DNA of 64,000 nt, taken from NCBI RefSeq assembly GCF_900605015.1, contig NZ_LR027574.1, positions 854,148 through 918,147 on the forward strand. The letters run 5' to 3'. Below, piece after piece: positions 1-8,657 of this stretch (positions are counted from its first letter, which is position 1; the number at the start of each line of letters is the position of its first letter). Both the position numbers and the translations under genes were made by a program. The notes below the pieces were generated by a model, which worked only from the letters and a program-made list of their open reading frames with translations, had not been told where the DNA came from and searched no databases. The stretch comes from Olsenella sp. Marseille-P4559. GTDB taxonomy: Bacteria; Actinomycetota; Coriobacteriia; Coriobacteriales; Atopobiaceae.

Positions 1-7
1 TGGCCAT
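1..7 (-). CDS. Start of a gene running off the left edge (possibly aspS)
   Basis: An ATG on the minus strand at 7-5 is preceded by a strong ribosome binding site (GAGGAAAGGACG, 8-20). Only two codons (Met-Ala) are inside the window. It would be read co-directionally after hisS, from which it is separated by about 95 bases. hisS is followed by aspS in many bacteria, so aspS is a guess from context only. Confidence 0.35.
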
Positions 8-102
8 CGTCCTTTCCTCGAATCCGTTACCTTAGGCAGTACGAATTCTAGGACGGTGACCACACCTTTGTTCAGATGCCCATCAACGACCCGTTTTTGG
101 GC

Positions 103-1416
103 TTACACCAACTTTCGCGACACGATCGCAACCAGGTCCTCGGCGGGAACCTGGGTCTGCTCGTGGGTCTCCATGTCGCGCAGAGTGACAGCGTTTGCCG
201 CCACCTCGTCGGGACCGATGACTGCGCAGACGCGGGCACCAAGCTTGTCGGCCTGCTTGAACTGACTCTTAAGCGAACGCCCCTGGTAGTCGGCCTCGGT
301 GCGCACACCCGCCTGACGCAGCGCAAGCGTTGCCGAGAAGACCGCCTCGCGCTCAGCCTCAGAGGTCCCGGCCACGTAGACACACCAGGGCTGGGGTGTC
401 TCGAGCGAACCCCCCTGCGCGACAAGCGCAAGGGCGATGCGCTCGAAGCCCACCGCAAAGCCAATGCCCGGCGTGGGCTTCCCACCCTCGAGCTCCATAA
501 GGCCGTCATAGCGGCCGCCACCACCGATGGCACCAACGCCACCGTCCACGGCCTCCACCTCAAAGACCGTGCGCGTGTAGTAGTCGAGACCGCGCACGAG
601 CGTAGGATCCTCTACGTAGGCAATGCCGGCCTCATCGAGATAACGTTTGACCTGCGCATAGTGTTCGGCGCACTCGTCGCAGAGGTTATCCTTGGCAAGC
701 GGGGCATCACGCATGACCTCGCGGCAATGGTCGTTCTTGCAGTCGAAGCTGCGCAGCGGGTTGATCTCGGCACGCTCGAGGCAGTCTTCGCACATCTCGT
801 CAGCATGGTCGAGAATGAACTGGCGAACCCTCTCGCGATAGGCGGGACGACAAGCAGCATCGCCCATTGAGTTGATGGAGAGCCTCAGGCGGGAAGGGTC
901 AAAGCCCAGGCGTTTGTAGTACTCCATGAGCATGATGATGCACTCGGCATCCGCCGCTGGATTCGCTGCGCCAAGCCACTCGACGCCCACCTGGTGAAAC
1001 TGGCGTAGACGCCCCTTCTGGGGACGCTCGCCACGAAACATTGCCCCGGCATACCAAAGCTTTGCGGGGGCGGCTCCCTGCGGCACCATGTTGTTCTCGA
1101 CGGCGGCACGGACCACGCCAGCCGTGCCCTCCGGGCGCATAGCCAGACGCTGCTTGGGCTTGAGACCAACCTCAGAACCCTGCTCGAGGAGACTCTCGAA
1201 GAGGGCACCAGAGACCACACGGAACATCTCCTTGCGCACGACATCCGTCGATTCTCCGATGCCATGCACAAAGGTGTCGACCTGCTCGATCGCCGGAGTC
1301 TCGACCATATCAAAGCCGTACGCGCCAAAGAGGCCGCGCGCTACGTCCTGCATGCGCTGCCATGCGCGCATGTAGCCGCCGAAGAGGTCCTCAGTCCCCT
1401 GAACCCGCTGTGCCAT
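103..1416 (-). CDS. hisS: Histidyl-tRNA synthetase
   Basis: Charges tRNA-His with histidine in the cytoplasm. The 437-residue product has the normal length of bacterial HisRS. Class II motif 2 is at about residues 126-141 (MFRGERPQKGRLRQFHQ). The two histidine-binding motifs are GLDYYTRTVFE at about 275 and GGGGRYDGL at about 297. Three Cys pairs (about 208/211, 225/230, 245/248) mark the insertion domain seen in many bacterial HisRS. The ATG at 1416 has a good GGAAGGAG site. The next downstream gene starts 95 bases beyond the stop. Identification is secure. Confidence 0.97.
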   Translation of the reverse strand: MAQRVQGTEDLFGGYMRAWQRMQDVARGLFGAYGFDMVETPAIEQVDTFVHGIGESTDVVRKEMFRVVSGALFESLLEQGSEVGLKPKQRLAMRPEGTAGVVRAAVENNMVPQGAAPAKLWYAGAMFRGERPQKGRLRQFHQVGVEWLGAANPAADAECIIMLMEYYKRLGFDPSRLRLSINSMGDAACRPAYRERVRQFILDHADEMCEDCLERAEINPLRSFDCKNDHCREVMRDAPLAKDNLCDECAEHYAQVKRYLDEAGIAYVEDPTLVRGLDYYTRTVFEVEAVDGGVGAIGGGGRYDGLMELEGGKPTPGIGFAVGFERIALALVAQGGSLETPQPWCVYVAGTSEAEREAVFSATLALRQAGVRTEADYQGRSLKSQFKQADKLGARVCAVIGPDEVAANAVTLRDMETHEQTQVPAEDLVAIVSRKLV

Positions 1417-1528
1417 GTAGTGCTCCTTCCGCGCCGCTCAAGGCGCATCTGGTCGCGGCCACGAACGGGACGTCCTGCGCACCGCCTTCCACGACCATGT
1501 TCGGGTTGCAAGTATAGCGCCGGGGGGC

Positions 1529-2662
1529 CTATGCGACGCTTGCGGAGGAGAGGTACACGATGCGTCCGTCGATGCGCGAGGTCGCGTCGGTCTGGATGTC
1601 GATGTCGGCGCCATCAGCGACGACAACGGCCCCTCGCACCACGGAGCCGTTTGCAAGACGCACGGTGGGAACGCCTGCCGCCACATAAATCGCAGCGGTA
1701 TGCGAACTCGTTGAAGAGACACCATCAAGCTCAAGGACAACGTTGCCGCAGAGCTCTGCAAGGGCTCCTGTCGAAAGAATCTGGGCATCAGCAATAGAAA
1801 CGCTGCTACCAGACCCCTCCGCGCGCACCACGGTGCCTGACGTAGCCTCGAGGCTCCCCCGTTCCATCGAAACGTCTGCCCCATCGGCTGCAGCGAGGGC
1901 GGCGCACCTCTCGCCCGAAGCGTAAACGGACGTGTTGCTCAAGCGTACTGTTGACCCCTTGTTAGCGCATGAGACGGCAACCGACCTCTCGCCGCGCGCG
2001 GAGAACGTCGAAGCAGCCTCCACCTCCGCAGTGCCTCCGTTGGCAACGGAGAGCGCACTTGATTCCTCTGGTGCAATTGATATCAGCGTCAACCGCGCCG
2101 CTGAAACATGCTCACCGGCACCCACCTGCACAACAGCGCCGGCATCGGTAGACGTGAGCACATCGTCGCCAAGTTCTCGCACCGCGTCATCGCCTGTGAC
2201 GTCCTCATCGTCCTCAGAGCCATCCGCTGGGTCATCTTGCTCCTCAGAGGAGACATAGGCCGCTGCAAGCGAGAGGGACGCAGACGAATCCGTCACAGGC
2301 TGCATGCGAGGCTCCGAGGGCCCAGGAACGGTTGTCGAGACCCACGCCGAGCCACGATCAGAAGTGCCTTCGCGCGCTGCAGCGTCACTGCCATCCGCTT
2401 CATCAACTGAGCGCCCTTGCTGCTCCTCGCCTTGAGAGGTGCTCGCGTAGTCGAACCCCTCCGCAAAGGCCTTCGGAGGCAATGCCCCCAGGGCAGTCGT
2501 GAGGGCGAATGCTGCCGTAAGCATGCAGATTGCCTTCGATGAGCGGGATGCCTTCTCGACAGGACGCCTCCACCAGCGAGCGACACATGGTGATGCGTTG
2601 CCAGCATCCGGTAGGGGTGAAGCCTGAGCCTGCTGGGATTTGGTCGATGTCTCCTCGTACAT
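1529..2662 (-). CDS. Secreted Ser/Ala/Asp-rich protein, probable parallel beta-helix
   Basis: Unrecognised 377-residue secreted protein. The start at 2662 is chosen for its GAGGGGAG site; an in-frame ATG 34 codons earlier has no such support. A basic N-terminus of about 43 residues precedes a hydrophobic stretch ending in PPKAFA, a plausible signal-peptidase site. An acidic low-complexity linker (about residues 85-165, many D/E/S) leads to imperfect short repeats with alternating small hydrophobic and polar residues (AVVQVGAGEHVSAARLTLIS and similar). This pattern resembles pectate-lyase-like or autotransporter-type beta-helix modules. No LPXTG sorting signal or C-terminal membrane helix is present, so it is probably released. 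Its function is unknown, and I see no catalytic motif. Confidence 0.6.
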   Translation of the reverse strand: MYEETSTKSQQAQASPLPDAGNASPCVARWWRRPVEKASRSSKAICMLTAAFALTTALGALPPKAFAEGFDYASTSQGEEQQGRSVDEADGSDAAAREGTSDRGSAWVSTTVPGPSEPRMQPVTDSSASLSLAAAYVSSEEQDDPADGSEDDEDVTGDDAVRELGDDVLTSTDAGAVVQVGAGEHVSAARLTLISIAPEESSALSVANGGTAEVEAASTFSARGERSVAVSCANKGSTVRLSNTSVYASGERCAALAAADGADVSMERGSLEATSGTVVRAEGSGSSVSIADAQILSTGALAELCGNVVLELDGVSSTSSHTAAIYVAAGVPTVRLANGSVVRGAVVVADGADIDIQTDATSRIDGRIVYLSSASVA

Positions 2663-2795
2663 GCGAGACTCCCCTCGTCCGATTCCGCGACGTCCAAGCG
2701 CCGCCTTGCCGAGAAGTCTTCCCTCGCACAGGGAGGCCCTGACCCCAACCGGAGTACATGCCATCCCGCACCCACGACGTTGTGCGGAAGCTGAA

Positions 2796-2821
2796 AGGGT
2801 CGGTCTTGTGCCACCGACCCT
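2796..2821 (-). terminator. Hairpin downstream of the barrel-protein gene
   Basis: A perfect 9-bp inverted repeat (AGGGTCGGT 2796-2804, ACCGACCCT 2813-2821) with an 8-base loop lies 46 bases past the stop of the gene at 2867. On the minus strand it is followed only by TTTCAG, so it is a weak intrinsic terminator at best. Confidence 0.4.
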
Positions 2822-2866
2822 CTCAATTGCCGGTCAAAGGACCGGACTGAGACGTACGCCGATGCC

Positions 2867-3658
2867 CTATTGCCGTCGGTCGTGCTGGTCGTGCCAAAGC
2901 CCTGCCGCCTGAAGGACCTCGAGGGCAGTGTGTTGCGGCTGCTCGGGTGGGGTGGTAGAGCTGCGGTACTGAGCCATCATCTGCTTGAAGAGAATTGCAG
3001 GCGCGGGCGGAGTGTAGGTGACGGCGTTGGCGCCGGCCTCAATCGTGAGACGTGTTGACTCCTCCGTGCCGCCACTCGACGCGATAATGGGCACGTCGGG
3101 AAACTTCTCGCGAATCTTGCTCACGATGTTTGCGGTCTCCTTGCCTCCGGCGACGTTGATGATGGCTGCACCAGCGTCGATGCGCGCAGCGACATCGGCA
3201 TCTGCGCTTACGACGGTGATTACCGTGGGAATGTCGATGGCAAGTGAGACCGCCCGAAGGTTGACGTTCGAGATGGGCGAGTTGAGCACCACCCCCATGG
3301 CACCTTGGCACTCCACATCATGCGCAAGGGTCACCGTACGCACCCCGCGCGTGGTGCCACCGCCGATGCCACAGAACACCGGAATGCTCGCAGCGTCGAT
3401 GATGGCCTCAGAAATGGACTGCTGAGGAGTAAAGGGGTAGACGGCAAAGACAGCATCGGCATCACAGTTCTTGATGATTGCGAGGTCTGTGGTATAGACG
3501 AGTGAGCGAATCTTTCGTCCAAAGATTCTGATGCCGCTTGCCTTCCAGGACTCCTCCGGCATCTTGAGAATCTTGTGCCGAAGCCTGGCTTGGATGATTG
3601 GGGCTTCCTTCTTTGCGGTCGCCGGAACGACGACAGGCTCAGAGACATTGTCTTCCAT
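2867..3658 (-). CDS. Conserved beta/alpha-barrel protein (often labelled hydrolase)
   Basis: A 263-residue protein of a conserved family in Gram-positive bacteria that databases label only 'hydrolase' or 'beta/alpha barrel domain-containing protein'. The characteristic opening (KKEAPIIQARLRHKILKMP) is present. The body shows alternating strand/helix segments ending in Gly-rich phosphate-loop-like turns (GIGGGTTRG, INVAGGKETANIV, IIASSGGTEES, AGANAVTYTPP). These resemble the phosphate-binding ends of TIM barrels. Start at 3658 is preferred because AAGGTGG lies 8 bases upstream; an ATG 15 codons earlier (3703) is possible but has a poorer site. No pathway partner is adjacent and the substrate is unknown. 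Confidence 0.75.
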   Translation of the reverse strand: MEDNVSEPVVVPATAKKEAPIIQARLRHKILKMPEESWKASGIRIFGRKIRSLVYTTDLAIIKNCDADAVFAVYPFTPQQSISEAIIDAASIPVFCGIGGGTTRGVRTVTLAHDVECQGAMGVVLNSPISNVNLRAVSLAIDIPTVITVVSADADVAARIDAGAAIINVAGGKETANIVSKIREKFPDVPIIASSGGTEESTRLTIEAGANAVTYTPPAPAILFKQMMAQYRSSTTPPEQPQHTALEVLQAAGLWHDQHDRRQ

Positions 3659-4080
3659 GGTTGCTACCACCTTGTGAAACGTGGCGAACTCGGTTCGCGA
3701 CATAATGCATCCCGATAGTACCCAACGAGTGCACCCCCTACTCACGATTCACAACATTTTTCCGACACGCCCGTGGAGAAGTGCTTCTCCACGCCACATG
3801 GGCTACAACGCAGACGATGGCTCATGCCTGCGTCGAGATAAGGTGTGCCAGGGGCGACTCAAGGACCGCGCAGCGCTCAACCGCCGCACCTTCATCCCCT
3901 ATTCAATTCTCAGGGTGCTCTTTCTTGCCATGCTCATCCGTTGCATCGTGACCAGCGTTGGAGGTGCGGCCACCTCTGTCCTGGCCCTCTCCATAGTTGG
4001 GGACAGGACGCGCATAGAAATCCCTACCGATGTGGGGAAGCCGCATCCGGGTCCATGGCATCGCAACGACCGCGACGCAT
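3659..4080. other. Gene-free stretch with one perfect hairpin
   Basis: No convincing coding sequence. The region should hold the promoter of the barrel gene. It contains a perfect 10-bp inverted repeat (CGTGGAGAAG 3772-3781, CTTCTCCACG 3784-3793) with almost no loop. That shape would suit a dyad operator better than a terminator, and no T-run follows on either strand. I could not identify confident -35/-10 elements. Confidence 0.4.
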
Positions 4081-4686
4081 CTAGAAGATGTCCTCCATGG
4101 GTGCTTTGCCATTGACGATGCCGCCCGTTATCCCACGCTCTCGAAGCATGCCGGCAATCGCATAAATGGGGTCTGGGTCCACCCCCTTCCGGGCAGGTGG
4201 CTTGACGTTGATGCCATAGACGACCTCGATGAAGCGTGACCGTGGGTCAACCTCTCCCCTGATCCAGGTCTCCCCTGCGTTTGCAAGGTAGTCCTTCCAG
4301 TTTGCATACGAACGCTGGGCGAGAAGGGTGTCGTCATTCCAGGCAGACCGCACCTCCTCATCGTCCACGGGTTGGAGGAACGACTTGTAGTCCTCATGCA
4401 CGGCATCGGCAATGCCGTCGATGTAGTACCATCTCCCGCTGCAGCACTGATAGGGGTGGCGGTCCCCGCACAGCACCGCAAACAGGTCCTCCTTATGTAT
4501 GGGGATGCGGGGCAGCCTGAGCATGTCCCCCACCTTGGATGGGCAGTCCAAGCCCACATCCCTTACCGCACGCTCCACCCCATGCATACAAAAGAAGGGG
4601 TTCTCCCACTCATCGAAAGCCTTGCGTATGCCAGCCGCCTCTGCCATGCAGCTGACCCTTACCAAACTCTCCTGGTATCCAGACAT
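4081..4686 (-). CDS. Hypothetical protein downstream of the helicase module
   Basis: A 201-residue soluble protein that I do not recognise. It is rich in Trp, Tyr and Cys (WENPFFCMHG, HPYQCCSGRWYYIDGIADAV) and has several acidic patches; no signal peptide or membrane segment is visible. The start at 4686 is supported by a GGTGTGGGGG stretch; longer in-frame readings would run into the helicase gene on the same strand. It follows the helicase stop after 167 bases in the same direction, so it could be a fourth member of that module or an independent gene. Confidence 0.6.
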   Translation of the reverse strand: MSGYQESLVRVSCMAEAAGIRKAFDEWENPFFCMHGVERAVRDVGLDCPSKVGDMLRLPRIPIHKEDLFAVLCGDRHPYQCCSGRWYYIDGIADAVHEDYKSFLQPVDDEEVRSAWNDDTLLAQRSYANWKDYLANAGETWIRGEVDPRSRFIEVVYGINVKPPARKGVDPDPIYAIAGMLRERGITGGIVNGKAPMEDIF

Positions 4687-4853
4687 CTGATTGCCCCCAC
4701 ACCTCGAACAACCGACAGGGAGCCGGCCGTCGCCGGCTACGCTCGAGCGTTGCTTGCGAGGGGAAGAAACGGTGTCACGTGCCAGTGGGGGCCTCCGGGA
4801 CACCTCCGCGCCTCGCAAGGCGATTGTACCACAGGAGAGAACACTTGTTCCCG

Positions 4854-7277
4854 TCAGGTTGCTGACAGATTTGTGCCAGAGAGCGCTGGCATGTCGCACC
4901 CCGGCGCGTCGGGCCACGAGAGCACGCGCGCAAGCATGCCCCTGACATCGAGCACGCCGTACGCGAAGCCCCTGCGCACCAGTTCGTCGGGCACAAAGTC
5001 ATCATACTTGTCAAAGCGTGGAACCTCACCGGGGTAGACCAGCTCCATGGGGTCAAGCGGGCGGGCAGCCTCCTCTTTGACCACACGGTAGAAGCCCTGA
5101 GCGTCCACACCCATGGTGAACTGCATGAAGTAGGGTCGGGAGGAGTCGAGGCCCTTGAGGCCGAGCTTCTCGCCGCAGCGGATCTTGAGAAAGCGCTCGA
5201 GGGCGAGAAAGGCATAGCTTCCAAGCCAGGGCAGAAGGCACCACGACGTGCCGCCCAGACACACCAGGGGCTCGGAGCCTAGATGGGCGAGCATGGCAAC
5301 GTGGCGTGCCTGGGCAAGCCGAGCACGCGCATTGGGACGCAGGTAGGGGTATCCGCGCGTCTCGCGGAGAACATCTCTCATCCGCTCCAGCACGTGGGTA
5401 TTCACGTCTCCGGCGCACATCCCGAAATACGCCGGAACCTTACCTTTCACCTGTGTGCATTCGATGAGGTGGCGTTTGTAGTCAATCTCTTCGATCACCC
5501 AGACGGCACCCGCGATGGCAATGCGCTCCCCCATCGGCGGCGGTTGGACGATGGTTCCCAGCTCCTGGGACTCGGAGCGCACGGTGTATTCCTCGTCATC
5601 GGCAAAGGTGGCGTAGAAACGGAAGTCGTTCGTCACGCGCTCGCCAGCGAGCCCCACGATGAGCCCGCCCGTCTCGGTACGCTCGATCTGGTCCGTGTCC
5701 GCAAGATGGCGCAGGAGCGTGCGGTAATCATCTGCCGTCACACGGTGGAAGGGCGAGAGCGTAAGCACGCGACGCGCCAGGTCTGCGGGCGAAAGCTCGC
5801 CCGTCGAGGCAAGCGTCGCCATAGTCTGGTGATAGAGGAGGCTGTAGGGCAGGCCATCCAGCCGCGGCGGCTCGACCCATCGCTCCTCGACGTAGAGCTG
5901 TACGAGGGCAATGCCCTGTAGGAGCTTCCAAGGCACGGTCTCGGGCAGCAGCGCCCGAGCCTCGGGCTCGTCCTCACGCATGACGAACCACATCTCGCAA
6001 GGCTGCCCGCGACGTCCGGTGCGGCCCATGCGCTGGAGAAACGAGCTCACCGTGAAGGGTGCGTCTATCTGGAACGCGCGCTCGAGGCGCCCGATATCGA
6101 TTCCCAGCTCAAGCGTGGATGTGGCCACCGTGGTGAGGCTTGCGTCCTCGTCGCGCATGAGCTCCTCGGCCGTTTGTCTGAAGCTTGCCGAGAGGTTGCC
6201 GTGGTGGATGAGGAAGCGGTCGGGCTCGCCCATGGCCTCGCAATACTGGCGAAGCGTCGTGGTAACGGCCTCGCACTCCTCGCGCGAGTTGGCAAAGGCC
6301 AGGCACTTGTGGCCGCGCGTGTGCTCGAAGACGTAGGCAAGGCCTGGGTCCGCAAAGGCCGGCGCCCTGTCTGTGGGCGCCTCGGGCTCGGGCTGCTCCG
6401 TCTGCGGCGAGACGTCCGAGACATCTGGAGAGGCGTCCTCCACGCGCTCGTCTGGGCTGGGCACGCGCTCCTCGGCTGCGACCGGCTGAGGCGTCTCGTA
6501 CGCAGCCTCCGCCGTAGCGGGGCCAACGCTGCCGCCGTGGCCAAGCCCGTCCTCACCACGCTCCGGTGCCTGCGGCCCCGTCACGTAGAAGTGCTCCATC
6601 GAGAGGCGCCAGCGCTCCCGAGGAGCCTCCAGCCTGGGGATAACACAGCCACGCCCCGTCCCCGCGGAAAGGTAGGCGCCGGTAGCGGCAGGGTCGCCGA
6701 TGGTGGCCGAGAGACCAATGCGACGCGGCGTTACGCCTGCCAGACGAGAGAGCCGCTCGAGGCAGCAGAGCGTCTGGCCACCGCGATCGCCTCGCAGCAG
6801 CGAGTGCACCTCGTCAATCACAACAAAGCGCAGATCACCAAAGATGCGCGGGATGGCGTTATGGCGGTGCAGGAGCATGGCCTCGAGCGACTCGGGCGTG
6901 ATTTGCAGGACTCCCGAGGGGCGCTTGAGCATTTTGGCCTTGTGAGACTGCGACACGTCCCCATGCCAGTGCCATACCGGTATGTCGCCTTCGGCGCAGA
7001 GGTCTTCCAGCCGTAAGAACTGGTCGTTGATCAGTGCCTTGAGCGGACCAATGTAGATGCAGCCCACGGACGCAGGGGGGTCTTCCCAGAGCTCCGTGAG
7101 GATGGGAAAGAACGCCGCCTCGGTCTTGCCCGAGGCAGTCGAGGCCGTGAGCAGGACATTCTCGTCAGTGTTGAAGATGGCGTCGGCAGCAGCAACCTGC
7201 ACGGCCCTCAGGGCACGCCAGTCGTGCTCGTAGATAAAGTCCTGAATGAACGGGGCATAGCGGTCGAATGCGTCCAT
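4854..7277 (-). CDS. Lhr/BrxHI-like superfamily II DEVH-box helicase
   Basis: ATP-dependent nucleic-acid helicase, 807 residues. Motif I is TASTASGKT (44-52), motif II DEVH (155-158), motif III SAT (190-192). RecA2 motifs include HHGNLS (358-363), ATSTLELGID (385-394) and QRMGRTGRRG (415-424). A poorly conserved Pro/Glu-rich linker of about 75 residues (about 235-308) separates the two RecA domains. About 380 residues of winged-helix and accessory region follow, as in Lhr and BREX BrxHI proteins. It is the last gene of a tight three-gene set, starting 6 bases after the ATPase gene. The linkage to a DUF2791 ATPase is as in type 2 BREX, but no methyltransferase or PglZ is nearby. Target nucleic acid is unknown. 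Confidence 0.88.
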   Translation of the reverse strand: MDAFDRYAPFIQDFIYEHDWRALRAVQVAAADAIFNTDENVLLTASTASGKTEAAFFPILTELWEDPPASVGCIYIGPLKALINDQFLRLEDLCAEGDIPVWHWHGDVSQSHKAKMLKRPSGVLQITPESLEAMLLHRHNAIPRIFGDLRFVVIDEVHSLLRGDRGGQTLCCLERLSRLAGVTPRRIGLSATIGDPAATGAYLSAGTGRGCVIPRLEAPRERWRLSMEHFYVTGPQAPERGEDGLGHGGSVGPATAEAAYETPQPVAAEERVPSPDERVEDASPDVSDVSPQTEQPEPEAPTDRAPAFADPGLAYVFEHTRGHKCLAFANSREECEAVTTTLRQYCEAMGEPDRFLIHHGNLSASFRQTAEELMRDEDASLTTVATSTLELGIDIGRLERAFQIDAPFTVSSFLQRMGRTGRRGQPCEMWFVMREDEPEARALLPETVPWKLLQGIALVQLYVEERWVEPPRLDGLPYSLLYHQTMATLASTGELSPADLARRVLTLSPFHRVTADDYRTLLRHLADTDQIERTETGGLIVGLAGERVTNDFRFYATFADDEEYTVRSESQELGTIVQPPPMGERIAIAGAVWVIEEIDYKRHLIECTQVKGKVPAYFGMCAGDVNTHVLERMRDVLRETRGYPYLRPNARARLAQARHVAMLAHLGSEPLVCLGGTSWCLLPWLGSYAFLALERFLKIRCGEKLGLKGLDSSRPYFMQFTMGVDAQGFYRVVKEEAARPLDPMELVYPGEVPRFDKYDDFVPDELVRRGFAYGVLDVRGMLARVLSWPDAPGCDMPALSGTNLSAT

Positions 7278-7283
7278 GGCTGC

Positions 7284-8657
7284 CTAGATATCGAACTCGG
7301 CGAACTCGTCCTGCCCGGCCGAAGACGCACTGGTAGGTGCAGCCGCATCCTGCTCGGCCGGTGCCTTCACGGGAGCGCTGAACTGCCCGCTGCCCAGCAG
7401 TTGCTCGACTGTGATTCCAGGGTTCTGGGACAGGATGTCGAGCATCTCGACAAAGTCTCGAATGACCTCGCGCGGAGTAAGGTGGGTGTCCGCCCCAACG
7501 CGACCATACTCCGTCTCGAGGAAGCGCACGAGCTCGCCCTGTGTGATCGTGCGCATGTAGCCAAAGAGCCCCGCATGGATGTCCGCGAGCTTCTCGACCA
7601 GTACCAGCAGCTCCTCGTGCGTGAGCGGCTCAAGCCTGATGACCGGCGCCAGCATGTCGACCAGGCCGTCCTGCGAGAAGCGCCCCTGCGCGAGGCGGCT
7701 TCTCAGGGCCTCGTAGGAATAGAGGCCACGGCGCCTGTCCTCTACCGCCTGCGGCGTTCCGCTCATGATGATACCGAGGTGGCGCGCCTTGCCCTGAAGC
7801 GTGTCATTGTACATGGTGAGCACCTTCTCGTAGTTGTACTGCCTGCTCACCGCGTTGGGGATCTTGTAGAGGTTCACCATCTCGTCGAGGAGGATGACCA
7901 GTCCCTTGTAGCCGGCGCCCACGAGGAACGTCGCGAGGATCTTGAGGTAGTCGTACCAGTCGTCATCGCCAATCACGATGCACACACCCAGCTCCTGCCT
8001 GGCCTCGGTCTTGTTGCGGTACTCGCCACGGAACCACTTGGTGACGTTGGCCTTGGCCTCGTCGTCTCCCTCGAGGTAGGCGTGCCAGTACATGGTGAGA
8101 AGACGCGCGAAGTCGTACCCGTGGACCAGCTCCTGGACCGATGCCATGGTATCCATGATGCGTCGCTCCATGGCACCAACGAAGGCCGGGTCCTCGGGGT
8201 CAAGCCCGTCTTCGAGCGTCACCTGCGTCTGCACGTTCGAGACCCAGCGGTCGAGCACCAGGTTGAGGGCACCTCCCTCCGGCCTGGTCTTGGTGCTGAG
8301 GTTGCGAATGAGTTCGCGGTAGGTGGCAAGGCCCTGCCCGCCTGTGCCCTGGAGGCGACGCTCGGGCGAGAGGTCCGCGTCCGCCACCACATAGCCCCGG
8401 CCCATGGCGTGGTTGCGGATGGTCTGGAGCAGAAAGCTCTTACCGCTGCCATAGCGGCCCACCAGAAAGCGAAAGCTGGCGCCACCATCGGCCACGAGGT
8501 CAAGGTCATGGAGAAGCGCGGCCACCTCTCGGTCACGTCCCACGGTGATGTAGGGCAAGCCCACGCGCGGGACAACACCGCCCTTGAGGGAATTGACGAT
8601 CACTTGCGCGATGCGCCTTGGCACGCGCGGTGCCTGCCCAGAGATTGTTTGCGTCAT
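7284..8657 (-). CDS. BrxD-like P-loop ATPase (DUF2791)
   Basis: A 457-residue AAA/ORC-type ATPase with Walker A GRYGSGKS (67-74) and Walker B LVILLDE (253-259) followed by MVNLY. The spacing and the RYGSGKS/LLDEMVNLYK signatures match the DUF2791 family, which includes BrxD of type 2 BREX systems. The C-terminal approximately 45 residues are Ala/Pro/Glu-rich. The start codon overlaps the stop of the upstream TerB-type gene (ATGA), implying translational coupling, and the helicase starts 6 bases after its stop. It probably couples ATP hydrolysis to loading or positioning of the helicase on DNA; this role is inferred. Confidence 0.88.
   Translation of the reverse strand: MTQTISGQAPRVPRRIAQVIVNSLKGGVVPRVGLPYITVGRDREVAALLHDLDLVADGGASFRFLVGRYGSGKSFLLQTIRNHAMGRGYVVADADLSPERRLQGTGGQGLATYRELIRNLSTKTRPEGGALNLVLDRWVSNVQTQVTLEDGLDPEDPAFVGAMERRIMDTMASVQELVHGYDFARLLTMYWHAYLEGDDEAKANVTKWFRGEYRNKTEARQELGVCIVIGDDDWYDYLKILATFLVGAGYKGLVILLDEMVNLYKIPNAVSRQYNYEKVLTMYNDTLQGKARHLGIIMSGTPQAVEDRRRGLYSYEALRSRLAQGRFSQDGLVDMLAPVIRLEPLTHEELLVLVEKLADIHAGLFGYMRTITQGELVRFLETEYGRVGADTHLTPREVIRDFVEMLDILSQNPGITVEQLLGSGQFSAPVKAPAEQDAAAPTSASSAGQDEFAEFDI

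Noticed and set aside
1417-1528. T-box or other riboswitch upstream of hisS
   Set aside because: Only 112 bases separate it from the next gene, with no T-box sequence and only a 5-bp stem.
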